Source: Miscanthus floridulus (lineage: Eukaryota > Streptophyta > Magnoliopsida > Poales > Poaceae). Taken from it: a stretch of DNA of 64,000 bases. The stretch covers positions 81,860,059-81,924,058 of the forward strand of contig NC_089598.1 of NCBI RefSeq assembly GCF_019320115.1, in the 5' to 3' direction. Position 1 is the first letter of the stretch. Every line of letters begins with the position of its first letter. Made by a program: the position numbers and the translations under genes. The notes beneath the pieces are model-generated. The model did no database searches. It was given only the letters and a program-made list of their open reading frames with translations, and was not told where the DNA came from. Shown one piece after another: positions 12,472-22,537 of the stretch.

Positions 12472-12483
12472 TGGTATCAGAGC
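12472..12483 (+). other. Primer binding site, initiator Met tRNA type
   Basis: TGGTATCAGAGC starts four bases after the left LTR and is complementary to the 3' end of plant initiator Met tRNA. It primes minus-strand synthesis and sets the element orientation as plus. Confidence 0.9.
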
Positions 12484-13009
12484 AATGCTGACTGTAGGAC
12501 GCAAGCCTAGTTAGAACTGGACGTATTAGCATGCCTTTATCTCTGCTTACTTCTTTCTTTCCCTCTAACCTTGTTATTTGCAAAAAGTTATACTCACTTT
12601 CGCCTCTGTTCTGTTATGAAAACCTTGTCTCTATCCTGAATCCTCTCTTTTCATCTAAATAGATGGGTCGTAATGAAGAAACCACTAGCATCAGAAATTA
12701 GGAGGATCAAGCTACATTATCTGTGACTGCATTCGACAAGGAGAAGCCTGTAGCTATGCAACAACAAGTGCTAGAAGGAATAACTCAACATAGGAGTTTC
12801 AACAGTGCTTGCTACAAGGTCAAACCAACATACCAAAGGGACTAGTGAAGAGACAAGTAACAGAAGCTTGGAAGAATATGAAGTTCAATGAAGATATTGG
12901 AAGAATGGCACATGAATGCCAGGATCAACCACAGCAGAAGCAAGAATAGAAGGTCCAGAAGAAACAGGAGCAAGGAAGTAAAGCAAAGAGAAACTACATC
13001 CAAGGAAGA
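12484..13009 (+). other. Leader and degenerate 5' internal region of the nested element
   Basis: No long open frame exists. An ATG at 12662 begins a short frame that soon meets stops. The stretch is where gag would be expected, but I cannot recognise a gag domain in it. Confidence 0.4.
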
Positions 13010-13498
13010 ATGAATAATATGGATCTGACTACCATTCATGGAGCTAAGGAGGTTGTGTATGGTATCATTCAAGTAAACTCAACTTCCACCACAGTGCTGT
13101 TTGACCCTAGAGCTTCACATTCATTTATCTCTAGTGCATACGTAAGGGAACATAAGATAACTATGCTTCCAATGAGGAGACCAGTGATAGTTAAGACCCC
13201 AGAAGGAGAAATGAAGGCAAACCGCATGTGCCCAAGAGTTAGTCTTAACATCAAAGGAGTAAAATTTGAAGCAAACCTCATTGTATTAGAGTTAGTGGAC
13301 ATTGATGTCATTCTTGGAATAGGATGGCTATCTGCTTGTAAAGGAGTGATCAAGTATGCCCAGCGTTCGGTGCTTCTAACCACACCGTCAGGAGAAAGAA
13401 TTGAGTATGAAGGTATTCAGCTTGTACCTGAGGACAATGTGGATAAGAAGACTAAGGAGATCTCACCAGAGTCAGAATCAGAAGACAATCAACATTGA
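13010..13498 (+). pseudogene. Retropepsin-like protease remnant of the nested element
   Basis: The 162-residue frame contains a gypsy-type aspartic protease fold pattern: LFDPRASHSFISS near residue 32, where the family usually has D-S-G-A-S-H-S-F-I, and DVILGIGWLS near residue 104, the usual ILG hydrophobic motif. The active-site Asp remains, but the Ser-Gly pair reads Pro-Arg, so the enzyme is probably dead. There is no downstream RT. The frame ends at the TGA at 13496 and a second frame overlaps it. Confidence 0.7.
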
Positions 13499-13866
13499 GT
13501 TCTATTACATCGTCGCATCCAACTCCAATCCCTAGTCAGATAAACTCAGACTCTAAAGAATTAGAAGTTTCTCAAGCTAAGGTTACTCCAGTCTTTCGAC
13601 ATGAGGTATGCATAGATGGGTGGACAATCACCTACACAGAGTTTCAACCCCAAAAGATCAAGCGAGCTAAAAAGCGGTCTAGTCAAACGAAGATGAACTT
13701 ACAGAGTCAGCAAGCTGACAATACTCTAAGCAGCAATTCTGTGGAGTATGACATCACTAAAGATCCAGCTAAGAGAAGATGTTATCATTGCCAGCAAGAA
13801 GGATATTATGTTAAATCTTGCCCACAGAAGGATCAACAATTATGCCATGGAGGTAGCCAGAGTTAG
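13495..13866 (+). pseudogene. Frame with a damaged CCHC zinc knuckle, downstream of the protease
   Basis: A Ser/Gln/Lys-rich frame holds CYHCQQEGYYVKSC near residue 98. This is a zinc knuckle (CX2CX4HX4C) in which the His is Tyr, a single C-to-T change. A knuckle normally lies in gag before the protease; here it follows the protease, in a different frame. Either the element was rearranged or the family has an unusual order. The function, if any, is unknown. Confidence 0.5.
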
Positions 13867-15128
13867 GTCAATACAGGACTACCACCAGCAAACAATGGTG
13901 ACACACAATACAAGGGAAGCCCATGATGAAATTGATGATGACGTGTCACTCCCATGTGAGAGATGTCCCTGTAATCATGCCATTTTTAAGAATTAGGAAT
14001 TTGTGCCCCTTATGTAATAAAAACGATAGCATCGCAAGTTGAGTCGATAATTGAGTTGTGCACCTTTACTGTCTTGTTGAATTGTCATTATGTTTATGCT
14101 TGTTTTGTATCTTTGTAATGATTGCAATGATCTTGTTGGGTGTTCCCACAATTTCATTTAGTTTATAGGCCTAAGGTATAAGGATTAATGAAATAAATAG
14201 TTGGGTTATCATTTTCTTCTGTTTTACCTATCTTGTCTTTGGAGCAGCCTATCTCTATCGGTTCATATCTCTGATCTTGGACGATAAAAAAAATCCTGAG
14301 GAAAATTCTAAACAACAGTAGACTGCAATCACAAGAGGATGCAAGCTATGCTTGGGTATTCCCTACCTTACCTTATCTTAAGGGGGGTAGCCAAGTAGAA
14401 GAATTGGTAAGATGAAGTATCATACGTTCGAGTTTGCACAGCGGAAACCAGAGTGCGCAGCGAAAGCGTGGTGGTACTCAAGGATGTAAGAGAGAACTCA
14501 GAGTTTCAATGAGTTTTGGTTAGAAGTTCAAGAAAAGTTTATCCAAGACCAGCAAGATGTTGAAAAAGCTACCGGAGAAGCTTTTAAGTTAGTTTGGATC
14601 AAGAGACTTTAGCCAAGCGTTTAAAGGAGTCCAAGAGGTCAAAGTAAAGCCTAAGTATTAGCTTTGATAGATCAGGACAAGAGCTTTGTATCTACAATAA
14701 TGCATCTTGTGAAGGTGTGGGATGTGTCCTTATACGAGAAGAAAAGTAGTGTCTTGCTTGTTAAGTCAGCTAAGGAAGCGTGATGGGCCAATAACCCACA
14801 GGTTCCCAGGATCATTAATGTTTTGAAGATTGGTGATAGATTCTCTTTCGGACCAAGAAGATAAGGAAGCCTTATTGAAAGGTGAACATATGAGGAAAAA
14901 GAATTATGGCCTAGTGCTTAGGGTTACCTGAGAGTTGTTCAAGGTACCTGTCAAAATTTTGGAATTGGTTAGGCAAATTACTTAGAGTAAGGGCAACAGG
15001 TATGCAAAAGTAAAGTGGATCTTTATCAAGACGATGGAACTGCACGAGGAAGTAAAGAAGAATCCAAGGATGGAGTATTCCTATCTCTTAGTCAACGTCT
15101 TCCGAATCTCGAGGACGAGATTCATCTT
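13867..15128 (+). other. Non-coding 3' internal region of the nested element, with a second PPT-like site
   Basis: No coding domain is recognised. A purine run CTTAAGGGGGGTAG at 14377-14390 copies the motif found at the real PPT (15127-15139), about 750 bp upstream of it. The segment between has purine-rich, stop-filled frames and ends in 'cgaggacgagattcatc', a stretch typical of the 3' end of Tekay-like elements. Confidence 0.5.
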
Positions 15129-15142
15129 AAGGGGGGTAGAAT
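15129..15142 (+). other. Polypurine tract of the nested element
   Basis: AAGGGGGGTAGAAT stands directly before the right LTR, which starts at 15143. It is the expected primer site for plus-strand DNA synthesis. Confidence 0.85.
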
Positions 15143-18100
15143 TGTAACACCCTAAAAATTGCTTCTTTTGAAATAGAGTTAAAATGATTTATTTATGAAT
15201 TTTTGTGCACATGAAATAGAGGAAATAAAATTTTTCATTTAAAATCCATCATAAGGTAGCAATGTGTTTGATGCATACATGCTATTGCATTTAATTTTAT
15301 TGGTTGAGTGGCTTTAGTTTAAAAGTTAAAATGGTTAAAATATTTTTGAAAAGAGTTTGAAGATGGCTTTGAAATAAAAGAAAAGAAAGGAAAGAAATTT
15401 AGAAAATAAAAGTATTTTTAAAGTTGAAAATTTTATCTTGGAAAGCCTAACGAAATTGTCCATTTTTATTGAATGGGAAAGAATATTGAAACCATACTCG
15501 ATTTGGATTGAATTTAGCTTGGAATTGGAAAATGTAAGAATTTAAAAAGTTTATTTGTGGAAACTTACCAAAATTGCTCAATTATATTTGAGATGAAAAG
15601 TATGTTCAAAACTATATTCAAATTTGCAATTGGTTTACATTTGAATTGGCTTTGAAAACAAAATAGGAAAAAAAAGATTTGGAAAAGAAATTCTTTTCTT
15701 CCCTTTCAGCCCAGACTCCGGCCTGGCCTGCTGACGGCCCAGCCTTTCTCCCTCCCTTCTCCCTTTTCTTCAGTGCCCGGCCTGCTGCCTCGGCGCTGCG
15801 GCCCGCTCACCGTCCCAGCCCCCGCGGGCTTCCTCGCGCGCGCAAGTCACCGGCCCAGCTGGCGCCTATGGCCTGCCACGCTGGCCTGCTCGGTCAGACG
15901 CTGCACGCCGCTCTCTTCCTTTCCCTCACTGCGCCGTGGGACCCGCGTCAGCCGCCCACCCGCACGAGCCGTCCGCTCTCCCGCTGCGACCTGGCCCCGC
16001 TCGTCAGCGCGCACCCACACGCCTTTTGCTCTCACTGCCCGCAGGTCCCACTCGTCAGCACCGCCTCCTTCCTTCCCCTCCCGAGCGCCTCTTTCCTTTC
16101 TTGCTCCCGGTAATGGCGTAGCCGTGCATGGTCAGCCACCGCGCCCGCGCCCGTATGGCAGGTAACCAATCCGCCCGCCCCTTTCCTTCTACGCCACATC
16201 CACCCGCCTATAAATCCGAGCCGAGCCCCGTCTTCTCCCTTTCCCCTCCACGGTCAAGCTCAGTCGCAACCGCCGCCGGTAATCTCCCTCACCCGCGCCT
16301 CAATCAACATCGCCGACGACTCCCAAGGCTCCGCCGTCGTTCACCGCGCCCATAGGTGCCGTTCAATTCGTGTTTTGCCATGGATTGATCGGGTTTCTTG
16401 CTCACCGCACGCTCTCTCTCTCTCTCCAGTTCGCGGCCGCCGTCGACGACCCGCTTCGGAGCTCTCCCGGACGCCGCAACCACCTCCAGAAGCCTCACGG
16501 TGAGCATCTCCATCCTTCCGTGCCCCTAGATGGTCAAATGGTGTCCTAGAATGTCGTTTCCGCCAGCACCGAATCGCCAGCCATGGCGCCGCCGCCATGG
16601 GCTTCTTCCCCGGCGAGCCACCGCCCGGCCCTCACCCCTGCACCGTCGGATCGAGCACAGACGTCCTAGATTAGAACAACCGGTCGGTTATGTAACCGGT
16701 GCACCACGGACTCGTGGACGTGGTCCACGGCGCCATGTCACCGCGTCCACCGCGCCACGTGGTGAGCCGCACCAACCCTATGCCGCCACGTGTCAGCACA
16801 GTCAGCAGCAGGGTCAACCGCAGTCAAAGCCGCGCCTGTTTTACAAAATAGCCCCTCGGTGTTTAGTGAATCAACCCGCGATCCAAAGCAGTTCAAAATA
16901 ATTACAAATCCGCCCAGATTTTATTCGGTTAGGCCCCTGTAATTTCCAGAAATAGTATGCCCAGTCCAAAATACATTTAAATTCAGATTTTTAATTGTTT
17001 TAATTCAAATTTGAGTTCAAATATTCACAGAAATGCCACTGAACCTTATTTCATGCGTAACTTTTGCGTTTTAAGTCCGATTCGATCCGTTCGAATTGCG
17101 TTAGGATCGTGTTTACGTTATCTACGTGTTTATACAACTGTTAGGCATGTTTTCAACACTTGAAATTCATGAGTAGATTTAATCTATTAATTAACCAAAG
17201 CAAAACTTGTTTAAATCATAATTTATTTGTTTTAACTCCGAAAAAGTCCGTTCAAGTTGCGTTTGTTTCGTAACGACGAGATCTACGCTTTAGCAATGAT
17301 GTTTACTAAATTACTATTTCATAAAAATCATAGTTTAAATCATATCTTGATTAAAGATTATGCAACTGGGTTTTATACATAAAATATGATTTGTTTTACT
17401 TTTGTTTTATAATATAAATCTAAAATTGACTTAATTCAATCCACATTGTTTATAAAATATCTTTTGTATATGAATTCATAAAGTTAACATAAATGAAGCC
17501 TATAGTTTATTTTTCCACGTATAAGGCAAATCTCTCGGTAGTTGTAACTTTTCAACCGTAGCTTCGATTAGCGTGCCTCTCGCGACTATGTGTTCGTAGT
17601 GATGCGTAGGATCGTATATCAATCTCTTTTACTTATTTTTTTATGATGGGTGTACTGTTCTAATATAGATGCAATTGTATGCTATGCATGTATGTGTATG
17701 GATGTTTGTGTGGTGTTCTACGATTGTCCAGTCGGTAAGATATACGTGGTGATCCAGAAGAAGAAGAAGGACATTGAAGATTAAAGCTTACCGAAGGATC
17801 GGTGTGTAAGGCAAGTATAGCATGGGATTATCCTTGTTACCTATTCATATTTAATCACTAAATTCATATTGCATGTGTCTACCTTGTTACCATTAAGGAT
17901 ATCCTAGATATTTGATATCTTGCACCTTGATACCTTTGGGATATTGCATTGGATAGTTTTTGCTAGTGCTTAATCAAAACCATGATCTTGTAACTTGACT
18001 AATGATATATGCAATAAACATTAAAACATGACTTTTTAGTAACATGGAAATAGGGGGCTGGAGTGTTTAGCTACTTTCTAAATGCTCTAGATTCCTCTCC

Positions 18101-19050
18101 CTAAGGACTTATCTGTAAGTGATCATCCGGGACTTACAGTACAGCTGTGAGGGCTATATGGCTCTAGCTTTAGCTCAGTATGAGGACCTTTTCTAGCTTG
18201 TTAGTGGTTACCTTTACGGCGCAAGAGGGGCTCCAACGGGTATGATCTCGGTCTGCCAAGTAGGTGCACTTGCTAGTCGCTACTTGGAGAGGGGTTCATG
18301 CTTATTGATGGGTAAACCTTAGCGGCCCTAACTTGTTAGACGAACCTTTGAAAGGCTTCATAGTGAACCCTGCCGACCTTCCTTGGTAGTGGGTCAAGAG
18401 GCTGATCACCTCGGGCGAAAGGGTAAATCACGACTCACAGTGAACGTGTACAACCTCTGCAGAGTGTAAAACTGTTATAACAGCCGTGCTCACGGTCACG
18501 AGCGACCTTGGACCCTTATGGAATAGAGATGAGATGATCATTAATGGATAATGATGATGTTAATAATTGATTGTTTATGCTATACATTATTCATGTTTAC
18601 TTGATCATGAGTTTATGGGCTTATGGATAAACTTGTTGCCAGCCAATTGCTAAAAAAATGATCTATTAAAGCTAATCGCAGTAAACCAGTGTCAGCCCTT
18701 TTGAGCCTCATGAACCCCATGATATAATTGTTAAGTACGACATATACTTACGCTTGTTTTACTTCTCTATACATTGGATAAAAATCCCGGATGGGTACCA
18801 GATTGCTGGTTTGGAGGAGTTAGGCTTGTGGTCAACCAGTCAGTCGTCCCTGTGAATTTGGAGTCTTCGCCAGAAGATCGGAGTCAACTTTCCGCTGTCT
18901 TTACTCTGAGGGTACTTTTCTTTTACTAATACGTTATGTAATAAGTATTGTCTTTTGATATTACCTTTATTTGTGGCTATATGTGAGATTTGACTTCCTG
19001 GACTCACATATAGTGTGTATCTGGTTTTGTCTTTAAAACCGGGTGCTACA
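15143..19050 (+). repeat. 3' LTR of the nested element (3908 bp)
   Basis: Near-identical to 8548-12468, with the same start, end, TATAAA (16209-16214) and CACGTG cores (16756-16761, 16787-16792). The differences are mostly transitions, a CT-run length change and a short indel in the GC-rich block. The gypsy RT sequence resumes directly after the TAGGC duplication at 19051. Confidence 0.95.
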
Positions 19051-19055
19051 TAGGC

Positions 19056-20537
19056 CTCAGCGGTCCACCCGATGAGGTCCCCGAAGCAATTGAGCATACA
19101 GCGCTGGTAAGTGGCCCCAGCATTTTTTAGACCGAACGACATTGAGATGTAGCAGAACGATCCGAAGGGGGTGATAAAAGACGTCGCGAGTTGGTTGGAC
19201 TCTTTCATCGCAATTTAGTGGTAGCCGGAGTACGCATCAAGGAAGCTGAGGGTTTCGCACCCTGAGGTAGAGTCGACTATTTGGTCTATGCGTGGTAGAG
19301 GAAATGGGTCCTTTGGGCACGCCTTGTTGAGACCCATGTAGTTGACACACATCCTCCATTTCCCGCTTTTCTTTTGTATAAGAATGGGATTTGCTAACCA
19401 CTCTGGGTGGTGTACTTCCCTGATGAATCCGGCGGCCAACAATTTTGTTATCTCTTCACCGATGGCCCTGCGCTTTTCCTCGTTGAAGCGGCGCAGGCGT
19501 TGCTTCACCGGCTTGGAGCCTGGGTGGATTTTCAAGGTATGCTCGGAGACCTCCCTCAGGATGCCTAGCATATCCGAGGGTTTCCACGTAAAGATGTCTT
19601 TGTTATCGCGAAGGAACTCGACGAGCGCGTTTTTCTATTCAGAGGAGAGCATGGTACCAATGCGTACCATTTTACCCTTAGAGCTGCTGGGGTCTATGAG
19701 GACCTCCTTGGAGCCCTCTGCCGATTCGAACGACCCGGTTGATTTCTTCGCGTTGGGTGCTTCTTCGGTGACCTCCTCCTTGAGGGTGGCGAGTTCCCCG
19801 AAGGCGATGATTGCTGTGGCATGGCCGCAGCACTCGACCTCGCACTCGTAGGCCCACTGGAAGGAGGTGCCGATGGTGATGACCCCATGTGGGCCTGGCA
19901 TCTTTAGCTTGTGGTATGTGTAGTTGGGGATGGCCATGAACTTCGCGTAGCATGGACGTCCCAGGATGACGTGGAAGGTTCTGGGGAACCCTACTACCTC
20001 GAAGGTGAGTGTCTCAGTCCTGTAATTGAACTGATCCCCAAAGGTAATGGGCAGATCGATCTGTCCGAGTGGCACGGCCTGCTTTCTGGGGACGATGCCG
20101 TGAAAAGGTGCTCGGACTGGGCGGAGGTGCGTTCGGTCAACGCCCATTACGTCGAGCGTCTTTGCGTACATGATGTTGAGGCTGCTGCCTCCGTCCATCA
20201 GAACTTTGGTGAGGCGCTTTGGGCCGACGATCGGGTCGACGACAAGCGGATACCTTCCCGGGTACGGGATGGTGTCCGGATGGTCAGTCCGATCAAAGGT
20301 TATGGAAGACTCCGACCACCGGAGAAAAAGAGGTGTGGCCGGTTGGGCCATGTAGACTTGGCGGCGTGCGACCTTCTGATGACGTTTGGAGTCATAGGCC
20401 GTTGATCCTTCGAAGATCATGAGGCAGCCGTCTGGCATTGGAAAGCCATTGTCCTTCTCCTCGGTGTCATCGGCAGTGGGGGTGGGTTCCTTCCCCCGCT
20501 CCCCCTTATTGGCGCTTTTGGCCAACAACTTTCGCAT
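19056..20537 (-). pseudogene. Gypsy pol, 5' part: protease and RT
   Basis: Residues from 20537 down include KVLMDGGSSLNIMY (protease active site of DGG type) and HVILGRPCYAKFMA. RT follows: LLAAGFIREVHHPEW, QKKSGKWRMCVNY, LPRIDQIVD, SFLDAYSGYH, FITPFGSFCYISMSFGLKNAGATYQR. The YVDD motif continues across the nested insertion at 8526-8547. A stop at 19215 (TAA, where the family has Gln) splits the palm, and another lies at 19635. The frame is the same as RNase H and integrase after subtraction of the insertion. It is part of a gag-pol polyprotein gene and is non-functional. Confidence 0.88.
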
Positions 20538-20563
20538 GAGGTCGTAGTCCTTGAGCAGATGCT

Positions 20564-22488
20564 TTATGGGGAAGGCGTGGTTCGGGCACAGCCCCTCAGT
20601 ATTTTCTTGAAGTGGTTTGGAGCGCCCTTCGTGGGCTTCCGACCACCCTTGCAGTCAGCAGCAGCCACGAGTGGGTCCTCACGCCGTTGCTTCTTGTTTT
20701 TCCTTTTGGCAGAACGGTTGGAGGCGCCTTCACCTACGCCCTCGTCCTGCCTTGTCTTGCCGTTGGAACGGTCGAAGATTGCTCTGATCGCCTCTTCTCC
20801 TGAGGCGTGGCTAGTGGCGATGTCCAGGAGCTCCTTGGTGGTCCGCGGGCCCTTGCGTCCTAGCTTGTGAACCAAAGACTCGCAGGTTGTCCCAGATAGG
20901 AAGGCTCCTATCATGTCGGTGTCAGCGATGTTAGGGAGCTCATTGCACTGTCGGGAGAAGCGCCGGATGTACCCGCGGAGGGTTTCGCTGGGCTTCTAGC
21001 GACAGTTCTTGAGGTCCCAAGGGTTCCTAGGATGTTTGTATGTGCCCTGGAAGTTCCCCACAAAAATCTCCCTTAGGTCCGCCCAACCCTGGATGGCGTC
21101 GGACGGAAGGTGCTCCAACCACGCTCGTGCCGAATCGGTGAGGAACAGTGGAAGGTTGCGGATAATGAAGTTGTCATTATCCGCACCACCGGCTTGATAG
21201 GCAAGCCGATAGTCTTCAAGCCAAAGTCCGGGGTTTGTCTCCCCGGAGTACTTAGGGATGTGGGTAGGTGGTCGATACCTTGGTGGGAACACAGTGTTGA
21301 GGATGTGCCAGCCAAAGGCCTGAGGGCCTGGCAGGCTGGGGCTCGGGCTCTAGTCCTCGCCGCTATCGTAGCGTCCGCCGCGTCGAGGGTGATAGCCACG
21401 GCAGGCTCCTTCCCTCGGGTCGCCATAGGTGCGCCTACGGGCGTCGATGGTGCTGCGGGCGTCGTGGTTGTGGCTGAGACATTGATTTACTGGGATTGTA
21501 GCGCACTGCCCGCCGCCTGGCGGCGCTTGGTGGACCAACACGTTCCTTGCGGGGCGCACCGAGGGGGTACGCTGGCTGGCGTCGGGCTCATGTCGCCGAG
21601 ACATCGAGCTCTCCGCCTGCCGTGCTGCCACACGCTCAAGTAGCGTGTGAATCTCGCGGTGGACCCAGCGATCCTCGGGCGTCGCGGCTTCTGGAAGGCC
21701 ATGAAGTAGGGCCGTCGCGGCGACGATGTTCTGGCTTGCACGAGCAAAGCAGGGAAGGGTTTCATCATCGGCGATAATCCTTCGGTTAATGTCGCGGGCC
21801 ACAGCGCGTGCGTGCCCTCCATCTCCGCGGCGCCTGATCTCCTCATCGATCTTCTCGTACTCCCGAACGAGCTGTTGTCCGGCTTCGTCTATTTCCCGCT
21901 TTCGGGCTTTCAGCTGCTCCACCCCTACATGAGGTGGGGCCACTGCTCCCCATTCGGTTCCGTCGCCGAGGTTGCCTGTCGGGGTGACCTCCTCCTCGGA
22001 GGCGCTTTTGACGTGTCCCTCGGAGGTTTCCGCCATGAAGCATTCCCGGGAGGGATGATGGCTCCCCCTACCAGAGTCAGAACTAGAGTCCGACCCCGGG
22101 CCTTCTGCGAAGAGGCCGTGGAGGGATTTTGTGACGCTTTCGATCATCCCCACGAACTCGTTGTTCACGGGAAACGAGATCACGCGCTGGGCCACAAGGT
22201 GGTTTACGGTCGCCGCGGCGTTGCGGAGACCGAACGGAAACACCATCGAGGCGCACCGTGTGGAGCGTTCCGGAGAGAGGGTGATGCGGCACGGGGCCTC
22301 CCTGGACGGCTGGGGCCAAGGGAGACGTCGGGCTGGCCCTCAAGCCTCCTATAACCGAAGTTGATGGAGGGGAGTGACTGGAAGGCCGCATGGGCAAGCG
22401 CCAACTCTCCTCCTAGTGTGACAATGAAGTCCAGGTCATTGAAATGCACGTGTGCGCCCGGGACCCAGCTGATTGCGTGGTTAGCCAT
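20564..22488 (-). pseudogene. Gypsy gag (retrotransposon capsid), broken
   Basis: The probable start is the ATG at 22488 (MANHAISW...). A shift to another frame occurs near 22210-22250. The central frame has a charged helical part (REYEKIDEEIRRR) and then the retrotransposon gag domain (20996-21292: HIPKYSGETNPGLWLEDYRLA, ARAWLEHLP, FVGNFQGTYKHP). A C-terminal Lys/Arg-rich part follows (RSAKRKNKKQRRED). TAG codons at 21350 and 20996 interrupt it. A one-base deletion near 20600 separates gag from the pol frame, so gag and pol were probably one frame originally. The capsid would assemble cytoplasmic particles. Confidence 0.8.
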
Positions 22489-22519
22489 CCGAGGCCTGAT
22501 TTGGAACGCGCAAAGAACC

Positions 22520-22537
22520 CCTACCTGGCGCGCCAAT
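22520..22537 (-). other. Primer-binding-site region of the Tat-type gypsy element
   Basis: Just inside the 5' LTR (minus strand) the sequence reads TTGGCGCGCCAGGTAGGGG. It contains the perfect palindrome TGGCGCGCCA (22526-22535). The position suits a PBS, but I cannot name the tRNA with confidence. Confidence 0.55.

Larger units (their letters stand above)
8548..19050 (+). mobile_element. Young nested non-autonomous LTR retrotransposon, Tekay/Del-like ends, 10.5 kb
   Basis: Two long LTRs (8548-12468 and 15143-19050) flank only 2.7 kb of internal DNA with an initiator-Met-type PBS, a degenerate protease frame, a zinc-knuckle frame and a PPT. RT, RNase H and integrase are absent, so it must move in trans. 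The LTR start TGTAACACCC, the LTR end GGTGCTACA and the purine run before the 3' LTR resemble Tekay/Del (RIRE3/RIRE8-type) gypsy elements; the assignment is inference. About 23 substitutions and a few indels separate the LTRs by eye (about 0.6%), roughly 0.2 My at the commonly used grass rate of 1.3e-8 per site per year. Confidence 0.92.

Noticed and set aside
22526..22535. TGGCGCGCCA as a cloning-vector AscI site signalling contamination
   Set aside because: It lies exactly at the PBS position next to a genuine LTR end and fits the element structure.
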